Shown here one piece after another: positions 47,405 to 57,128 of a stretch of DNA of 64,000 nucleotides. A program made the translations under genes and the position numbers. The DNA comes from Pseudomonas mucidolens (GTDB lineage: Bacteria > Pseudomonadota > Gammaproteobacteria > Pseudomonadales > Pseudomonadaceae). The DNA is taken from contig NZ_LT629802.1 of NCBI RefSeq assembly GCF_900106045.1, positions 496,001-560,000 on the forward strand, read 5' to 3'. The notes under the pieces are model-generated. The model was not told where the DNA came from. It ran no database searches and worked only from the letters and a program-made list of their open reading frames with translations. The stretch's first letter is position 1. Each line of letters opens with the position of its first letter.

Positions 47405-47507
47405 CTGTAGGAGCGAGCTCGCTCGCGAAAAACTCAAGGTCAGCGCGTTCATCCTGGATGCTCGCGTTATTTGTTGAGGACCTTCGCGAGCAAGCTCGCT
47501 CCTACAG
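47405..47507. repeat. REPIN between gtsA and gtsB
   Basis: CTGTAGGAGCGAGC...CGCGAA (47405-47429) is inverted at 47483-47507, with one base difference in the loop. It lies inside the gts operon, where a transcript hairpin could raise gtsA over gtsBCD. Confidence 0.9.
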
Positions 47508-47567
47508 AAAGGCGGCAGTTCCCAGGAAGTTCACCGCTAGTCCTTTTTCCCTGTATTGGATTTTCCC

Positions 47568-48476
47568 ATGAGTTCTGTTGCTGTGTTCAGCAAGGCCTCG
47601 CCGTTAGATGCACTGCAGCGCTGGCTACCTAAACTGGTACTGGCACCGAGCATGTTCATCGTTCTGGTGGGCTTTTACGGCTACATCCTGTGGACGTTCG
47701 TTCTGTCGTTCACCAACTCGACGTTCCTGCCGACCTACAAATGGGTCGGTCTGGCGCAATACGAGCGGTTGTTCAACAACGATCGCTGGTGGGTGGCGAG
47801 CAAAAACCTGGCGCTGTTCGGCGGCATGTTTATCGGCATTACCCTGGTGATCGGCGTGCTGTTGGCCGTGTTCCTCGACCAGCGCATTCGCCGCGAAGGT
47901 TTTATCCGTACTATTTACCTGTATCCGATGGCGCTCTCGATGATCGTCACCGGTACCGCCTGGAAATGGCTGCTCAACCCGGGCATGGGCCTGGACAAAC
48001 TGATGCGCGATTGGGGTTGGGAAGGCTTTCGCCTCGACTGGCTGATCGATCCGGATCGTGTGGTGTATTGCCTGGTGATCGCCGCCGTCTGGCAAGCCTC
48101 CGGCTTTATCATGGCGATGTTCCTGGCCGGCCTGCGGGGTGTCGATCAATCGATCATCCGCGCCGCGCAGATCGACGGCGCGAGCCTGCCGCGCATTTAC
48201 TGGAAAGTGGTGCTGCCAAGCCTGCGTCCGGTGTTCTTCAGCGCAGTGATGATCCTCGCGCACATCGCGATCAAGAGTTTCGACCTGGTGGCGGCGATGA
48301 CGGCCGGTGGGCCGGGGTATTCGTCTGACTTGCCAGCGATGTTCATGTATTCCTTCACCTTCAGCCGCGGCCAGATGGGCATAGGTTCGGCCAGTGCGAT
48401 TCTGATGCTCGGTGCGATCCTCGCGATCATTGTGCCTTACCTGTATTCCGAGCTGAGGACCAAGCGTAATGACTAG
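47568..48476 (+). CDS. gtsB: Sugar ABC transporter permease GtsB
   Basis: A 302-residue MalF-type permease with six segments. The EAA loop is visible as EAA-like IIRAAQIDGASLPRIYWKVVLPSLRP. LAPSMFIVLVGFYGYILWTFVLSFTNS and WKWLLNPGMGLDKLM fit glucose permeases. ATG 47568 (MSSVAVFSKASP) is used; the frame begins four codons earlier. It overlaps gtsC by 8 bp. Confidence 0.93.
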   Translation: MSSVAVFSKASPLDALQRWLPKLVLAPSMFIVLVGFYGYILWTFVLSFTNSTFLPTYKWVGLAQYERLFNNDRWWVASKNLALFGGMFIGITLVIGVLLAVFLDQRIRREGFIRTIYLYPMALSMIVTGTAWKWLLNPGMGLDKLMRDWGWEGFRLDWLIDPDRVVYCLVIAAVWQASGFIMAMFLAGLRGVDQSIIRAAQIDGASLPRIYWKVVLPSLRPVFFSAVMILAHIAIKSFDLVAAMTAGGPGYSSDLPAMFMYSFTFSRGQMGIGSASAILMLGAILAIIVPYLYSELRTKRND

Positions 48477-49311
48477 TCTCGCCAAACCCTCAATCAGCCT
48501 GAGTCGCCTCGCGATCCACGGCGTGCTGTTCGTGGCTGTGCTGCTGTATCTGGTGCCGCTGGTGGTCATGCTGCTCACCAGCTTCAAGACCCCGGAAGAC
48601 ATCAGCTCCGGCAACCTGCTGAGCTGGCCCACGGTGGTCAGTGGTATTGGCTGGGTCAAAGCCTGGGCCACGGTCAACGGTTACTTCTGGAACTCGATCC
48701 TGATCACCGTTCCGGCAGTCCTGATCTCCACCACCATCGGCGCGCTGAACGGCTATGTGCTGTCGATGTGGCGCTTTCGCGGTTCGCAGTTGTTCTTCGG
48801 CCTGCTGCTGTTCGGCTGCTTCCTGCCGTTCCAGACGGTGCTGCTGCCGGCTTCGTTCACCCTTGGCAAGATGGGCCTGGCGAGCACCACCACCGGCCTG
48901 GTGTTCATACACGTCGTTTATGGCCTGGCGTTTACCACGCTGTTCTTCCGTAACTACTACGTCAGTATTCCGGATGCATTGGTGAAGGCTGCGCGCCTCG
49001 ATGGCGCCGGGTTTTTCACTATTTTCCGTCGGATCATTCTGCCGATGTCGACCCCGATCATCATGGTCTGCCTGATCTGGCAGTTCACTCAGATCTGGAA
49101 CGACTTCCTGTTCGGTGTGGTGTTCTCCAGTGGTGACTCCCAGCCGATCACCGTGGCCCTGAATAACCTGGTCAACACCAGCACCGGGGCCAAGGAATAT
49201 AACGTGGATATGGCGGCGGCGATGATCGCTGGGCTGCCGACCCTGCTGGTCTATGTGGTCGCAGGCAAGTATTTCGTGCGCGGCCTGACGGCCGGCGCGG
49301 TCAAGGGGTAA
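48469..49311 (+). CDS. gtsC: Sugar ABC transporter permease GtsC
   Basis: A 280-residue MalG-type permease with six segments. The EAA loop is DALVKAARLDGAGFFTIFRRIILPMSTP. LYLVPLVVMLLTSFKTPEDI at the N-terminus and TQIWNDFLFGVVFSSGDSQPITVALNN at the C-terminus are diagnostic. Start overlaps the gtsB end by 8 bp; gtsD follows after 2 bp. Confidence 0.93.
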   Translation: MTSLAKPSISLSRLAIHGVLFVAVLLYLVPLVVMLLTSFKTPEDISSGNLLSWPTVVSGIGWVKAWATVNGYFWNSILITVPAVLISTTIGALNGYVLSMWRFRGSQLFFGLLLFGCFLPFQTVLLPASFTLGKMGLASTTTGLVFIHVVYGLAFTTLFFRNYYVSIPDALVKAARLDGAGFFTIFRRIILPMSTPIIMVCLIWQFTQIWNDFLFGVVFSSGDSQPITVALNNLVNTSTGAKEYNVDMAAAMIAGLPTLLVYVVAGKYFVRGLTAGAVKG

Positions 49312-49313
49312 TC

Positions 49314-50471
49314 ATGGCAACGCTCGAACTTCGCAATGTAAACAAGTCCTACGGTTCCGCCCTGCCGGACACCCTGAAGAACATTGAATTGTCGATCAAG
49401 GAAGGTGAGTTCCTGATCCTCGTCGGCCCCTCAGGGTGTGGCAAGTCGACCTTGATGAATTGCATCGCCGGCCTGGAAAACATCACCGGCGGCGCGATCA
49501 TGATCGGTGATCAAGACGTCAGCGGCATGAGCCCCAAGGATCGTGACATCGCCATGGTGTTCCAGTCCTATGCGCTCTACCCGACCATGAGCGTGCGCGA
49601 GAACATCGAGTTCGGTCTGAAGATCCGCAAGATGAGCCAGTCGGCCATTGACGAGGAAGTGGCGCGGGTCGCCAAATTGTTGCAGATCGAACACCTGCTC
49701 AATCGCAAACCGGGCCAACTCTCGGGTGGTCAGCAACAGCGCGTGGCGATGGGCCGCGCCCTGGCGCGGCGCCCGAAGATCTATCTGTTCGATGAGCCAC
49801 TCTCCAACCTCGACGCCAAGCTGCGGGTCGAGATGCGCACCGAAATGAAACTGATGCACCAGCGCCTGAAAACCACCACGGTCTACGTGACTCACGACCA
49901 GATCGAAGCGATGACCCTGGGCGACAAAGTGGCGGTGATGAAGGACGGCATCATCCAACAGTTCGGTACGCCGAAAGAGATCTACAACAACCCGGCCAAC
50001 CAGTTTGTCGCCAGCTTCATCGGTTCGCCGCCGATGAACTTCATTCCGCTGCGGTTGCAGCGCAAGGAAGGTCGCTTGCTGGCGCTGCTCGAGAGCGGCC
50101 AGGGGCGTTGTGAATTGCCATTGAGCATGAACGACGCAGGTCTTGAAGAGCGTGACGTGATCCTTGGCCTGCGCCCGGAGCAAATCACCCTGGCGGCGGG
50201 TCAAGGCGATGGCTCTTCGAGCATTTGTGCCGAAGTTCAGGTCACCGAGCCTACCGGGCCGGACACCTTGGTGTTCGTCCAGCTCAATGACACCAAGGTC
50301 TGCTGCCGCCTGGCGCCCGATGTGGCACCGCAAGTGGGCGAGACCCTGACCCTGCAGTTCGATCCGGTCAAAGTGTTGCTGTTCGACGCCAAAACCGGTG
50401 AGCGACTGGGCACACAGACTTCATCGCCGGCAAGTGTGCAAGCCCGTTCTCAAGTCGGTGAAGTAAATTAA
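49314..50471 (+). CDS. gtsD: Sugar ABC transporter ATPase (MalK/UgpC-like) GtsD
   Basis: A 385-residue ATPase. Walker A GPSGCGKST, signature LSGGQQQRVAMGRALAR, Walker B IYLFDEPLSNLD, and switch histidine in VYVTHDQIEAMTL. The C-terminal OB-type regulatory domain starts near residue 240. It energises GtsBC. Two bases separate it from gtsC; oprB follows after 76 bp. Confidence 0.95.
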   Translation: MATLELRNVNKSYGSALPDTLKNIELSIKEGEFLILVGPSGCGKSTLMNCIAGLENITGGAIMIGDQDVSGMSPKDRDIAMVFQSYALYPTMSVRENIEFGLKIRKMSQSAIDEEVARVAKLLQIEHLLNRKPGQLSGGQQQRVAMGRALARRPKIYLFDEPLSNLDAKLRVEMRTEMKLMHQRLKTTTVYVTHDQIEAMTLGDKVAVMKDGIIQQFGTPKEIYNNPANQFVASFIGSPPMNFIPLRLQRKEGRLLALLESGQGRCELPLSMNDAGLEERDVILGLRPEQITLAAGQGDGSSSICAEVQVTEPTGPDTLVFVQLNDTKVCCRLAPDVAPQVGETLTLQFDPVKVLLFDAKTGERLGTQTSSPASVQARSQVGEVN

Positions 50472-50520
50472 GTTGTTGTTTTAGATAAAAAAAGTAAACC
50501 GCGTTAGATAAAAACAGTTT

Positions 50521-50531
50521 AATAACAATAA
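50521..50531 (+). promoter_or_regulatory. Hfq/Crc catabolite-repression motif before oprB
   Basis: AATAACAATAA, with AAT-AAC-AAT-AAA giving four AAN units. It lies just before the ribosome-binding site of oprB. Confidence 0.5.
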
Positions 50532-50547
50532 AGACGAGGATGTAGGG

Positions 50548-51897
50548 ATGAAAAAGCAACACAACAACACTCGGCTGCTCTGCCAACTGTCGGCAGTAGC
50601 AGCCCTGGTTTTGTCCGCCAATGCGATGGCTGACGAAGCATTCAGCGCCGATTCCAAGTGGATGACTGGCGATTGGGGTGGTGAGCGGACCAAGCTGATC
50701 GAGCAGGGTATCGACATCAAGGCGGATTATGTCGGTGAAATGGGCGCCAACCTGCACGGCGGCTACAACGACGACAAGACCGGTCGTTACTCCGATCAGT
50801 TTGGTCTGGGCGTGGCGCTGGACCTGGAAAAGCTTTGGGGCTGGGATAACACCCAGGCGAAGATCCAGCTGACCAATCGTAACGGCTACAACATCTCCAA
50901 CGACCGCGTTGGCGATCCGCGTGCCGGCACCTTGAGTTCCTCCCAGGAAGTCTGGGGCCGTGGCCACATGGTGCGTCTGACTCAATTGTGGATCCAGCAC
51001 CAGTTCCTCGACGGCAAGCTGGACGTCAAGGCCGGTTACTTCGGCGAAGGCGAAGACTTCAACACCTTCCCCTGCGACTTCCAGAACCTGGCGTTCTGCG
51101 GTTCGCAAGTGGGTAACTGGGCAACCAACATCTGGTACAACTGGCCGGTCAGCCAAGCCGCGTTGCGCGTGAAGTACCACATCAATCCCGAGCTGTATGC
51201 GCAGATCGGTGCCTACAACCAGAACCCGTCGCAAACCGAACACGGTAACGGTTTCAAACTCAGCGGCAGCGGTACCAAGGGCACCGTGCTGCCCGTCGAG
51301 CTGGTCTGGTCGCCGAAGGTCAACAATCTGCCGGGCGAATACCGCGTGGGTTACTACAAAAGTACCGCTAACGCCGATGACGTCCGTGAGGACATCAATG
51401 GTGGCGATGCGGCAACCACTGGCGCCGCTTATCGTTCCCACGATAGCAAGAGCGGTTACTGGTTCGTGGCTCAGCAACAACTCACCACGCATAACGGCGA
51501 CGCTACCCGCGGCCTGAACATCGCGGCTAACGCCACCTTCCACGACAAGGACACCAACCTCGTCGACAACTACCAGTCGCTGATGTTCGTGTACAAGGGG
51601 CCATTCGACGCACGTCCGAAGGATGATGTCGGTATTGGTTTCTCGCGTATCCATGTCAACGATGACGTGAAGAAAAACGCCCAGTTGGCCAACGCCGCCA
51701 TTGGTGTCTCCGACTATGACAACGTACTGTACTCGCCGCTGCGTGACACTGAGTACAACTACGAAATCAACTACGGCTTCCACGTGACCAACTGGCTCAC
51801 CGTGCGTCCCAACCTGCAATACATCACCCATCCGGGTGGCGTGGAACAAGTCGACAACGCCTTGGTCGCCGGCCTGAAAATTCAGTCGGTGTTCTAA
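50548..51897 (+). CDS. oprB: Carbohydrate-selective porin OprB
   Basis: A 449-residue outer-membrane porin. Signal peptide to NAMA-DEAFS. The mature part (SKWMTGDWGGERTKLIEQGIDIKADYVGEMGANLHGG) and the beta-strand-ending phenylalanine VAGLKIQSVF are standard OprB. CCxGxF-like loop NTFPCDFQNLAFCG has the two cysteines of OprB. It follows gtsD and is co-regulated for sugar uptake. Confidence 0.95.
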   Translation: MKKQHNNTRLLCQLSAVAALVLSANAMADEAFSADSKWMTGDWGGERTKLIEQGIDIKADYVGEMGANLHGGYNDDKTGRYSDQFGLGVALDLEKLWGWDNTQAKIQLTNRNGYNISNDRVGDPRAGTLSSSQEVWGRGHMVRLTQLWIQHQFLDGKLDVKAGYFGEGEDFNTFPCDFQNLAFCGSQVGNWATNIWYNWPVSQAALRVKYHINPELYAQIGAYNQNPSQTEHGNGFKLSGSGTKGTVLPVELVWSPKVNNLPGEYRVGYYKSTANADDVREDINGGDAATTGAAYRSHDSKSGYWFVAQQQLTTHNGDATRGLNIAANATFHDKDTNLVDNYQSLMFVYKGPFDARPKDDVGIGFSRIHVNDDVKKNAQLANAAIGVSDYDNVLYSPLRDTEYNYEINYGFHVTNWLTVRPNLQYITHPGGVEQVDNALVAGLKIQSVF

Positions 51898-51934
51898 CGC
51901 GGTTGCGATAAGCTCTTCTCTCTGTGCGCATTTT

Positions 51935-51967
51935 GCGGATAGCCATGGCTATCCGCTTTTTTTTTTC
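51935..51967 (+). terminator. Terminator of the gts-oprB operon
   Basis: GCGGATAGCC / GGCTATCCGC with an AT centre and 11 T from 51957. Confidence 0.93.
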
Positions 51968-51980
51968 GGGTGGGGTATCT

Positions 51981-52086
51981 CACTGTAGGAGCGAGCTTGC
52001 TCGCGAAGAACTCAAAAGCGCCGCGTTGAATCAGGCCTCCCGCGTTTTTGTTAACGACCTTCGCGAGCAAGCTCGCTCCTACAGTG
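51981..52086. repeat. REPIN after oprB
   Basis: The outer 27 bp (51981-52007, CACTGTAGGAGCGAGCTTGC...) is the exact reverse complement of 52060-52086; 52 bp between. Confidence 0.92.
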
Positions 52087-52127
52087 AGATGCACATTTGC
52101 GCGACATGATTTACAGGACCGTGGCAC

Positions 52128-52973
52128 ATGCATGAGCATCCGCTGCAACGCTTTTTCAAATCCCTGCGCGAGCGTCCGGTGTTCGCCTGGGAGCGCTTTC
52201 AAATGCGTGACGTGTTGGTGATTGACCATCCGCTGTGCCAAGCGGTGTTCAGTCGTCAGGGCGCGCAGCTGCTGCACTTTCAGCCCAGGGGGCAAAAACC
52301 CTGGTTGTGGTGCGCGGCGAAATGGCCGCAGGTGGGGGCGATTCGTGGTGGTGTGCCGGTGTGTTGGCCGTGGTACGGCCGACATCCCAGCGAAAATGCC
52401 TGGCCGTCCCATGGCTGGGCGCGGCTGATTGATTGGAAACTGCTGGACAGCAGTGCCGACGACGAAGGTGTATGTCTGCACTGGCGATTGCAGTTATGCG
52501 ATTGGCAAGTGGACCTGCATGCATATTTGGGTGAAAGCCTGGAGTTGCGCCTGTGTACCGAACATCAAGACGAACTGCCTTGCCAACTGAGCCATGCATT
52601 GCACGCTTATTGGCGCATTGGTCACGTCGGTGAGATAGCGCTGTCCGGACTAGACGGGGCGCAGGGCTACGATCAGTTGCGTCGCCAGGCTTGTCAGCAG
52701 GAGGGTGAATTGCGGGTCGATGGTGGCTGCCAGCGGGTGTTCCAGCACGAGGGCGAATTGCAGCTCAAGGATCACGCCTGGCAGCGTGAGTTGTGCATTG
52801 ATACGGGTGACAGCGCGGACACGGTGGTATGGCATCCGGGCAGTCGGCCGTTGCTGGGGGTGAGTTTTAACGAGGCGTCGGGGTTCGTGTGTGTCGAGTC
52901 GGCAATGGCGGGCGCCAGTCTGGCGCCGGGGGAGAGGGCGCATTTGAGTTTGCAGGCTCGGGCTGGGGTTTAA
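52128..52973 (+). CDS. D-hexose-6-phosphate mutarotase (YeaD-like)
   Basis: A 281-residue aldose-1-epimerase-like protein. FSRQGAQLLHFQPRGQKPWLW, AIRGGVPVCWPWYG, HGWARLIDW, LSHALHAYWRIG and WHPGSRPLLGVS with the catalytic His and Glu (VCVESA) match the hexose-6-phosphate mutarotase family. It interconverts anomers of glucose-6-phosphate for zwf. Between sugar uptake and Entner-Doudoroff genes, which fits. Confidence 0.88.
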   Translation: MHEHPLQRFFKSLRERPVFAWERFQMRDVLVIDHPLCQAVFSRQGAQLLHFQPRGQKPWLWCAAKWPQVGAIRGGVPVCWPWYGRHPSENAWPSHGWARLIDWKLLDSSADDEGVCLHWRLQLCDWQVDLHAYLGESLELRLCTEHQDELPCQLSHALHAYWRIGHVGEIALSGLDGAQGYDQLRRQACQQEGELRVDGGCQRVFQHEGELQLKDHAWQRELCIDTGDSADTVVWHPGSRPLLGVSFNEASGFVCVESAMAGASLAPGERAHLSLQARAGV

Positions 52974-52992
52974 CGGTGTTGCTGATGACCTC

Positions 52993-53065
52993 TTCGCGAG
53001 CAAGCCCGCTCCCATATTTGACCGCCTTTCAAGGTAAGACAGATGGGAGCGGGCTTGCTCGCGAA
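52993..53065. repeat. REPIN between mutarotase and hexR
   Basis: TTCGCGAGCAAGCCCGCTCC.. (52993-53015) is inverted at 53043-53065. This GTGGGAGCGGGCTTGCTCGC type is also the insertion target of the IS110 element at 24.5 kb. Confidence 0.92.
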
Positions 53066-53096
53066 AGCGCCGGCACTGCTGGTAAAGATTCCAGAC

Positions 53097-53966
53097 TTAG
53101 TTGAACTCATCCCCCACCGGATACCGGCTGTCATTCAAACTCTCCTTGATTTTGCGCAAATGCGGCTGGAAATCCACGCCACGACGCAAGGTCATGCCCG
53201 TTGCCAGCACATCCAGCACCGTCAGTTGAATGATCCGCGAGGTCATCGGCATATAGATGTCAGTGTCTTCGGGCAGCGGAATGTTCAGGCTCACGGTGCT
53301 GGCCTTGGCCAATGGCGAATTCTCGGCGGTCACGCCCAGCACCGATGCGCCGTTTCCACGGGCGATACGCGCCACCTCCACCAGCTCGCGGGTGCGTCCG
53401 GTGTAGGAAATGATCACGAACAGCTCGCCCGTATGCGCGACCGAAGCAATCATCCGCTGCATCAGCACATCGGCATGGGCAGTCACCGACAGGTTGAAGC
53501 GGAAAAACTTGTGCAAGGCGTCCATGGCCACCGGCGCTGAAGCGCCCAGGCCAAAGAAGTGGATCTGCCGGGCCTGGATCAACAGATCCACCGCCTTGCT
53601 GATCAGGTTCGGGTCCAGGGCCTGGCAGGCGCTGTCCAGCGACGCGATGGCGCTGCCGAAGATCTTCTGGGTGTAGGCCTCCGGGTTATCATCGGCCTCC
53701 ACCGCACGGCTGACATACGCGGCGCCACTGGCGAGGCTTTGCGCCAGTTGCAATTTGAGTTCCGGGTACCCACTGACACCGAACGAGCGGCAGAAACGGT
53801 TGACCGTTGGTTCACTGACCGAGGCAGCCTGGGCCAGGGCGGCGATAGAGAAGCGGGTGGCCTGCTGCGGGTTGAGCAGGATGACCTCGGCGACTTTTCG
53901 CTCAGCCTTGTTCAATTCTTCGAGGCGGTTCCGGATCTGTTCCAGAAGATTTCGCACGCGGTCCAT
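53097..53966 (-). CDS. hexR: RpiR-family repressor HexR
   Basis: A 289-residue regulator. N-terminal helix-turn-helix domain ([35 protein letters not shown]) then a SIS sugar-phosphate domain ([43 protein letters not shown]). HexR represses zwf and other Entner-Doudoroff genes and is released by 2-keto-3-deoxy-6-phosphogluconate. Divergent from zwf with a palindrome between. Confidence 0.95.
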   Translation of the reverse strand: MDRVRNLLEQIRNRLEELNKAERKVAEVILLNPQQATRFSIAALAQAASVSEPTVNRFCRSFGVSGYPELKLQLAQSLASGAAYVSRAVEADDNPEAYTQKIFGSAIASLDSACQALDPNLISKAVDLLIQARQIHFFGLGASAPVAMDALHKFFRFNLSVTAHADVLMQRMIASVAHTGELFVIISYTGRTRELVEVARIARGNGASVLGVTAENSPLAKASTVSLNIPLPEDTDIYMPMTSRIIQLTVLDVLATGMTLRRGVDFQPHLRKIKESLNDSRYPVGDEFN

Positions 53967-54093
53967 TCAGTCTTTCCTTCGGGCGACGATGCAAATAAGG
54001 CCGGTAACCAATCGATGAGCGGCCCTTTAAGGTGGCCTATCCTACTGAGCGTAGCTGAACACCACCACACGGAATGCGAATTTCGGCAAAATG

Positions 54094-54110
54094 TTGTGGT
54101 TATTACTACA
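54094..54110. promoter_or_regulatory. Candidate HexR operator between hexR and zwf
   Basis: TTGTGGTTATTACTACA: arms TGTGGT / ACTACA about TATT. It is similar to HexR-type TTGT-N-ACA sites and lies 66 bp before zwf. One base differs from perfect symmetry. Confidence 0.55.
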
Positions 54111-54162
54111 TTTTTCCTTGAGTGATGCCTTGAAAAAAGGTATTTGTAGCTTAACTTGATAA

Positions 54163-54170
54163 AAGAACAA
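54163..54170 (+). promoter_or_regulatory. Hfq/Crc catabolite-repression motif before zwf
   Basis: AAGAACAA, 5 bases before ATG 54176. AANAANAA consensus; no other good ribosome-binding site is seen, so it overlaps the initiation region. Confidence 0.4.
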
Positions 54171-54175
54171 ACATC

Positions 54176-55642
54176 ATGCCTTCGATAACCGTAGAACCCT
54201 GCACCTTTGCCCTGTTCGGCGCCTTGGGTGATCTGGCGCTGCGCAAGTTATTTCCTGCCCTCTATCAACTCGATGGCGCCGGGCTCCTGCACGACGACAC
54301 GCGCATCCTGGCCCTGGCCCGTGAAGCCGGTTCCGAGCAACAGCACCTGAGTTTCATCGAGAAAGAACTGCGCAAGTATGTCGGTCAAGAACTGGACGAA
54401 GCCGTCGCCCAACGCTTCCTGGCGCGCCTGACGTACCTGCATGTCGACTTCTTGAAGACTGACGACTATGTTGCCCTGGCCGAACAGGTGTCTGTCGAAC
54501 AGTCTTTGATTGCTTACTTCGCCACACCTGCGGCGGTATATGGCGCGATCTGCGAGAACCTGTCCAAGGTCGGCCTGGCGGAAAACACCCGGGTGGTACT
54601 GGAAAAACCCATCGGCTCGGACCTGGAGTCCTCGCGCAAGGTCAACGACGCCGTGGCGCAGTTTTTCCCGGAAAATCGCACTTACCGCATCGATCACTAC
54701 CTGGGCAAGGAAACCGTTCAGAACCTGATCGCCCTGCGCTTTGCCAATAGCCTGTTCGAAACCCAGTGGAACCAGAACTACATTTCCCACGTGGAAATCA
54801 CCGTGGCCGAGCAGGTCGGCATCGAAGGGCGCTGGGGTTATTTCGACAAGGCCGGGCAATTGCGGGACATGATCCAGAATCACCTGCTGCAGCTGCTGTG
54901 CCTGATCGCCATGGACCCGCCCGCCGATCTGTCCGCCGACAGTATTCGCGACGAAAAGGTCAAAGTGCTCAAGGCCCTGGCGCCCATCAGCCCGGAAGGC
55001 CTGACCACACAAGTCGTACGCGGCCAGTACATCGCCGGCTACAGCGCCGGCAAACCGGTGCCGGGTTATCTCGACGAAGAGAACTCCAACACCCAGAGCG
55101 ACACCGAGACGTTCGTTGCCCTACGGGCCGATATCCGAAACTGGCGTTGGGCCGGGGTGCCGTTCTACCTGCGTACCGGTAAGCGCATGCCGCAGAAACT
55201 GTCGCAGATCGTTATCCACTTCAAGGAACCGTCCCACTACATCTTCGCCCCCGAGCAGCGCTTGCAGATCAGCAACAAGCTGATCATCCGTCTGCAACCG
55301 GACGAAGGTATTTCCTTGCGGGTGATGACCAAGGAGCAGGGCCTGGACAAGGGCATGCAACTGCGCAGCGGCCCACTGCAACTGAATTTTTCCGACACCT
55401 ATCGCAGCGCGCGGATTCCCGATGCCTACGAGCGGCTGTTGCTGGAAGTGATGCGCGGCAATCAGAACCTGTTTGTTCGCAAAGATGAAATCGAAGCCGC
55501 GTGGAAGTGGTGTGACCAGTTGATCGCCGGGTGGAAGAAATCCGGTGATGCGCCCAAGCCGTATGCGGCGGGGTCCTGGGGACCAATGAGTTCCATTGCA
55601 CTGATCACGCGGGATGGGAGGTCGTGGTATGGCGATATCTGA
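54176..55642 (+). CDS. zwf: Glucose-6-phosphate 1-dehydrogenase
   Basis: A 488-residue G6P dehydrogenase. NADP-binding [18 protein letters not shown], the catalytic [13 protein letters not shown], and YIDNWRW-like [18 protein letters not shown] are present. It catalyses the first step of the Entner-Doudoroff route. Overlaps pgl by 14 bp. Regulated by the divergent hexR. Confidence 0.97.
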   Translation: MPSITVEPCTFALFGALGDLALRKLFPALYQLDGAGLLHDDTRILALAREAGSEQQHLSFIEKELRKYVGQELDEAVAQRFLARLTYLHVDFLKTDDYVALAEQVSVEQSLIAYFATPAAVYGAICENLSKVGLAENTRVVLEKPIGSDLESSRKVNDAVAQFFPENRTYRIDHYLGKETVQNLIALRFANSLFETQWNQNYISHVEITVAEQVGIEGRWGYFDKAGQLRDMIQNHLLQLLCLIAMDPPADLSADSIRDEKVKVLKALAPISPEGLTTQVVRGQYIAGYSAGKPVPGYLDEENSNTQSDTETFVALRADIRNWRWAGVPFYLRTGKRMPQKLSQIVIHFKEPSHYIFAPEQRLQISNKLIIRLQPDEGISLRVMTKEQGLDKGMQLRSGPLQLNFSDTYRSARIPDAYERLLLEVMRGNQNLFVRKDEIEAAWKWCDQLIAGWKKSGDAPKPYAAGSWGPMSSIALITRDGRSWYGDI

Positions 55643-56342
55643 ATTGAAACTGCCCAGGGGCGTAACGGCCCATGAGTACCGTTCTCCCGTGCTGCTGGCT
55701 GAAGGCTTGGCCAACGACGTGGCCGAACAACTGCGCGCGGCCATCAGTGCGCGTGGCGAAGCGACCTTGGTGGTGTCCGGCGGACGCAGTCCGGTGGCGT
55801 TCTTCCAGAATCTGGCCAGACAAGGCCTGGACTGGTCCAACGTGACGATCACCCTGGCCGACGAGCGCTGGGTGCCGGTAGAGCACGCCGACAGCAACGC
55901 TGGCTTGCTGAAGAAGCATCTGCTGCAAGGTCCGGCGGCCAACGCCAGGTTCCTGAGCTTGTACAGTGCCACCGCCACTGTGGAAGATGCCGCCGAGCAG
56001 GCCGATCGCCTGCTGGCCGAACTGCCAGCGATTGATGTGCTGGTGTTGGGCATGGGCGATGACGGCCACACCGCATCGCTGTTCCCGAATAGCCCGAACC
56101 TGAGCGAAGCCTTGCAGGCCGACGGTACCCGCCGTTGCTGGCCAATGCTGGCACCCACCGTGCCGCACCAGCGCCTGACCATGAGTCGTGCGTTGCTGGC
56201 GAGCGCCAATTACACCGTGCTGTCGATCTCCGGCAGTTCGAAATTGACCACCTTGAGCGCCGCGCTGGCCAGTGATGATGTTGCTGCCATGCCGATTCGC
56301 GCGTTTTTGCAACCTACTTTAGAGATTTACTGGTGCCCATGA
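55629..56342 (+). CDS. pgl: 6-phosphogluconolactonase
   Basis: A 237-residue DevB-type lactonase. [38 protein letters not shown], and [14 protein letters not shown] are diagnostic. ATG 55629 overlaps the end of zwf. It hydrolyses 6-phosphogluconolactone. The stop at 56340-56342 overlaps an ATG (56339) in the eda frame. Confidence 0.95.
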   Translation: MAISELKLPRGVTAHEYRSPVLLAEGLANDVAEQLRAAISARGEATLVVSGGRSPVAFFQNLARQGLDWSNVTITLADERWVPVEHADSNAGLLKKHLLQGPAANARFLSLYSATATVEDAAEQADRLLAELPAIDVLVLGMGDDGHTASLFPNSPNLSEALQADGTRRCWPMLAPTVPHQRLTMSRALLASANYTVLSISGSSKLTTLSAALASDDVAAMPIRAFLQPTLEIYWCP

Positions 56343-56359
56343 GCCAAGGATCAGCCGCT

Positions 56360-57025
56360 ATGAAAAGCCCCCAATCGACCGTTTCCATGGCGGACAAAGT
56401 TGCCCTGATCGACAGTCTCTGCGCCAAGGCGCGAATTCTGCCGGTGATCACCATTGCCCGTGAACAGGACATTCTGCCGTTGGCCGACGCCTTGGCAGCC
56501 GGTGGTTTGACCGCGTTGGAAGTGACCCTGCGCTCTGAGTTCGGCCTCAAGGCCATCCAAGTGCTGCGCGAGCAGCGCCCTGAGCTGTGCACCGGCGCCG
56601 GTACCGTGCTGGATCGTCATATGCTGGAAGCGGCGGAAGTGGCCGGTTCGCAATTTATCGTTACCCCAGGCATTACCCGTGACCTGCTGGAAGCTTCGGT
56701 GTACAGCCCGATCCCGCTGTTGCCCGGCATCAGCAATGCCTCCGGCATCATGGAAGGCTATGGCCTGGGCTATCGTCGTTTCAAGTTGTTCCCGGCGGAA
56801 GTCAGCGGTGGCGTGGCCGCGATCAAGGCCCTGGGTGGTCCGTTTGGCGAAGTGAAATTCTGCCCGACTGGCGGCGTCGGCCCGGCCAACATCAAGAGCT
56901 ACATGGCGTTGAAAAACGTGATGTGCGTGGGCGGTAGCTGGATGCTGGATCCCGAATGGATCAAGAACGGCGACTGGGCTCGCATCCAGGAAGTCACCGC
57001 CGCGGCGCTGGCGCTGCTGGACTGA
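56360..57025 (+). CDS. eda: 2-keto-3-deoxy-6-phosphogluconate aldolase
   Basis: A 221-residue KDPG aldolase. Glu base in LEVTLRSEFGLKA, Schiff-base lysine in YRRFKLFPAEVSGG, GAGTVLD and FCPTGGVGPANI phosphate site. ATG 56360 has AAGGATC upstream; ATG 56339, overlapping pgl's stop as ATGA, is a second option giving 228 residues. It yields pyruvate and glyceraldehyde-3-phosphate. The edd gene for the preceding step is not in the window. Confidence 0.95.
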   Translation: MKSPQSTVSMADKVALIDSLCAKARILPVITIAREQDILPLADALAAGGLTALEVTLRSEFGLKAIQVLREQRPELCTGAGTVLDRHMLEAAEVAGSQFIVTPGITRDLLEASVYSPIPLLPGISNASGIMEGYGLGYRRFKLFPAEVSGGVAAIKALGGPFGEVKFCPTGGVGPANIKSYMALKNVMCVGGSWMLDPEWIKNGDWARIQEVTAAALALLD

Positions 57026-57128
57026 TTGGATTTACCGAATCGTTGGTGCTGTGCTTAACGGCATTTTTTGCGGTGCACTTGGTCGGTGTACCGTTTTTTT
57101 TGCCTATAGAAAGCCTGCTCCCACATGT

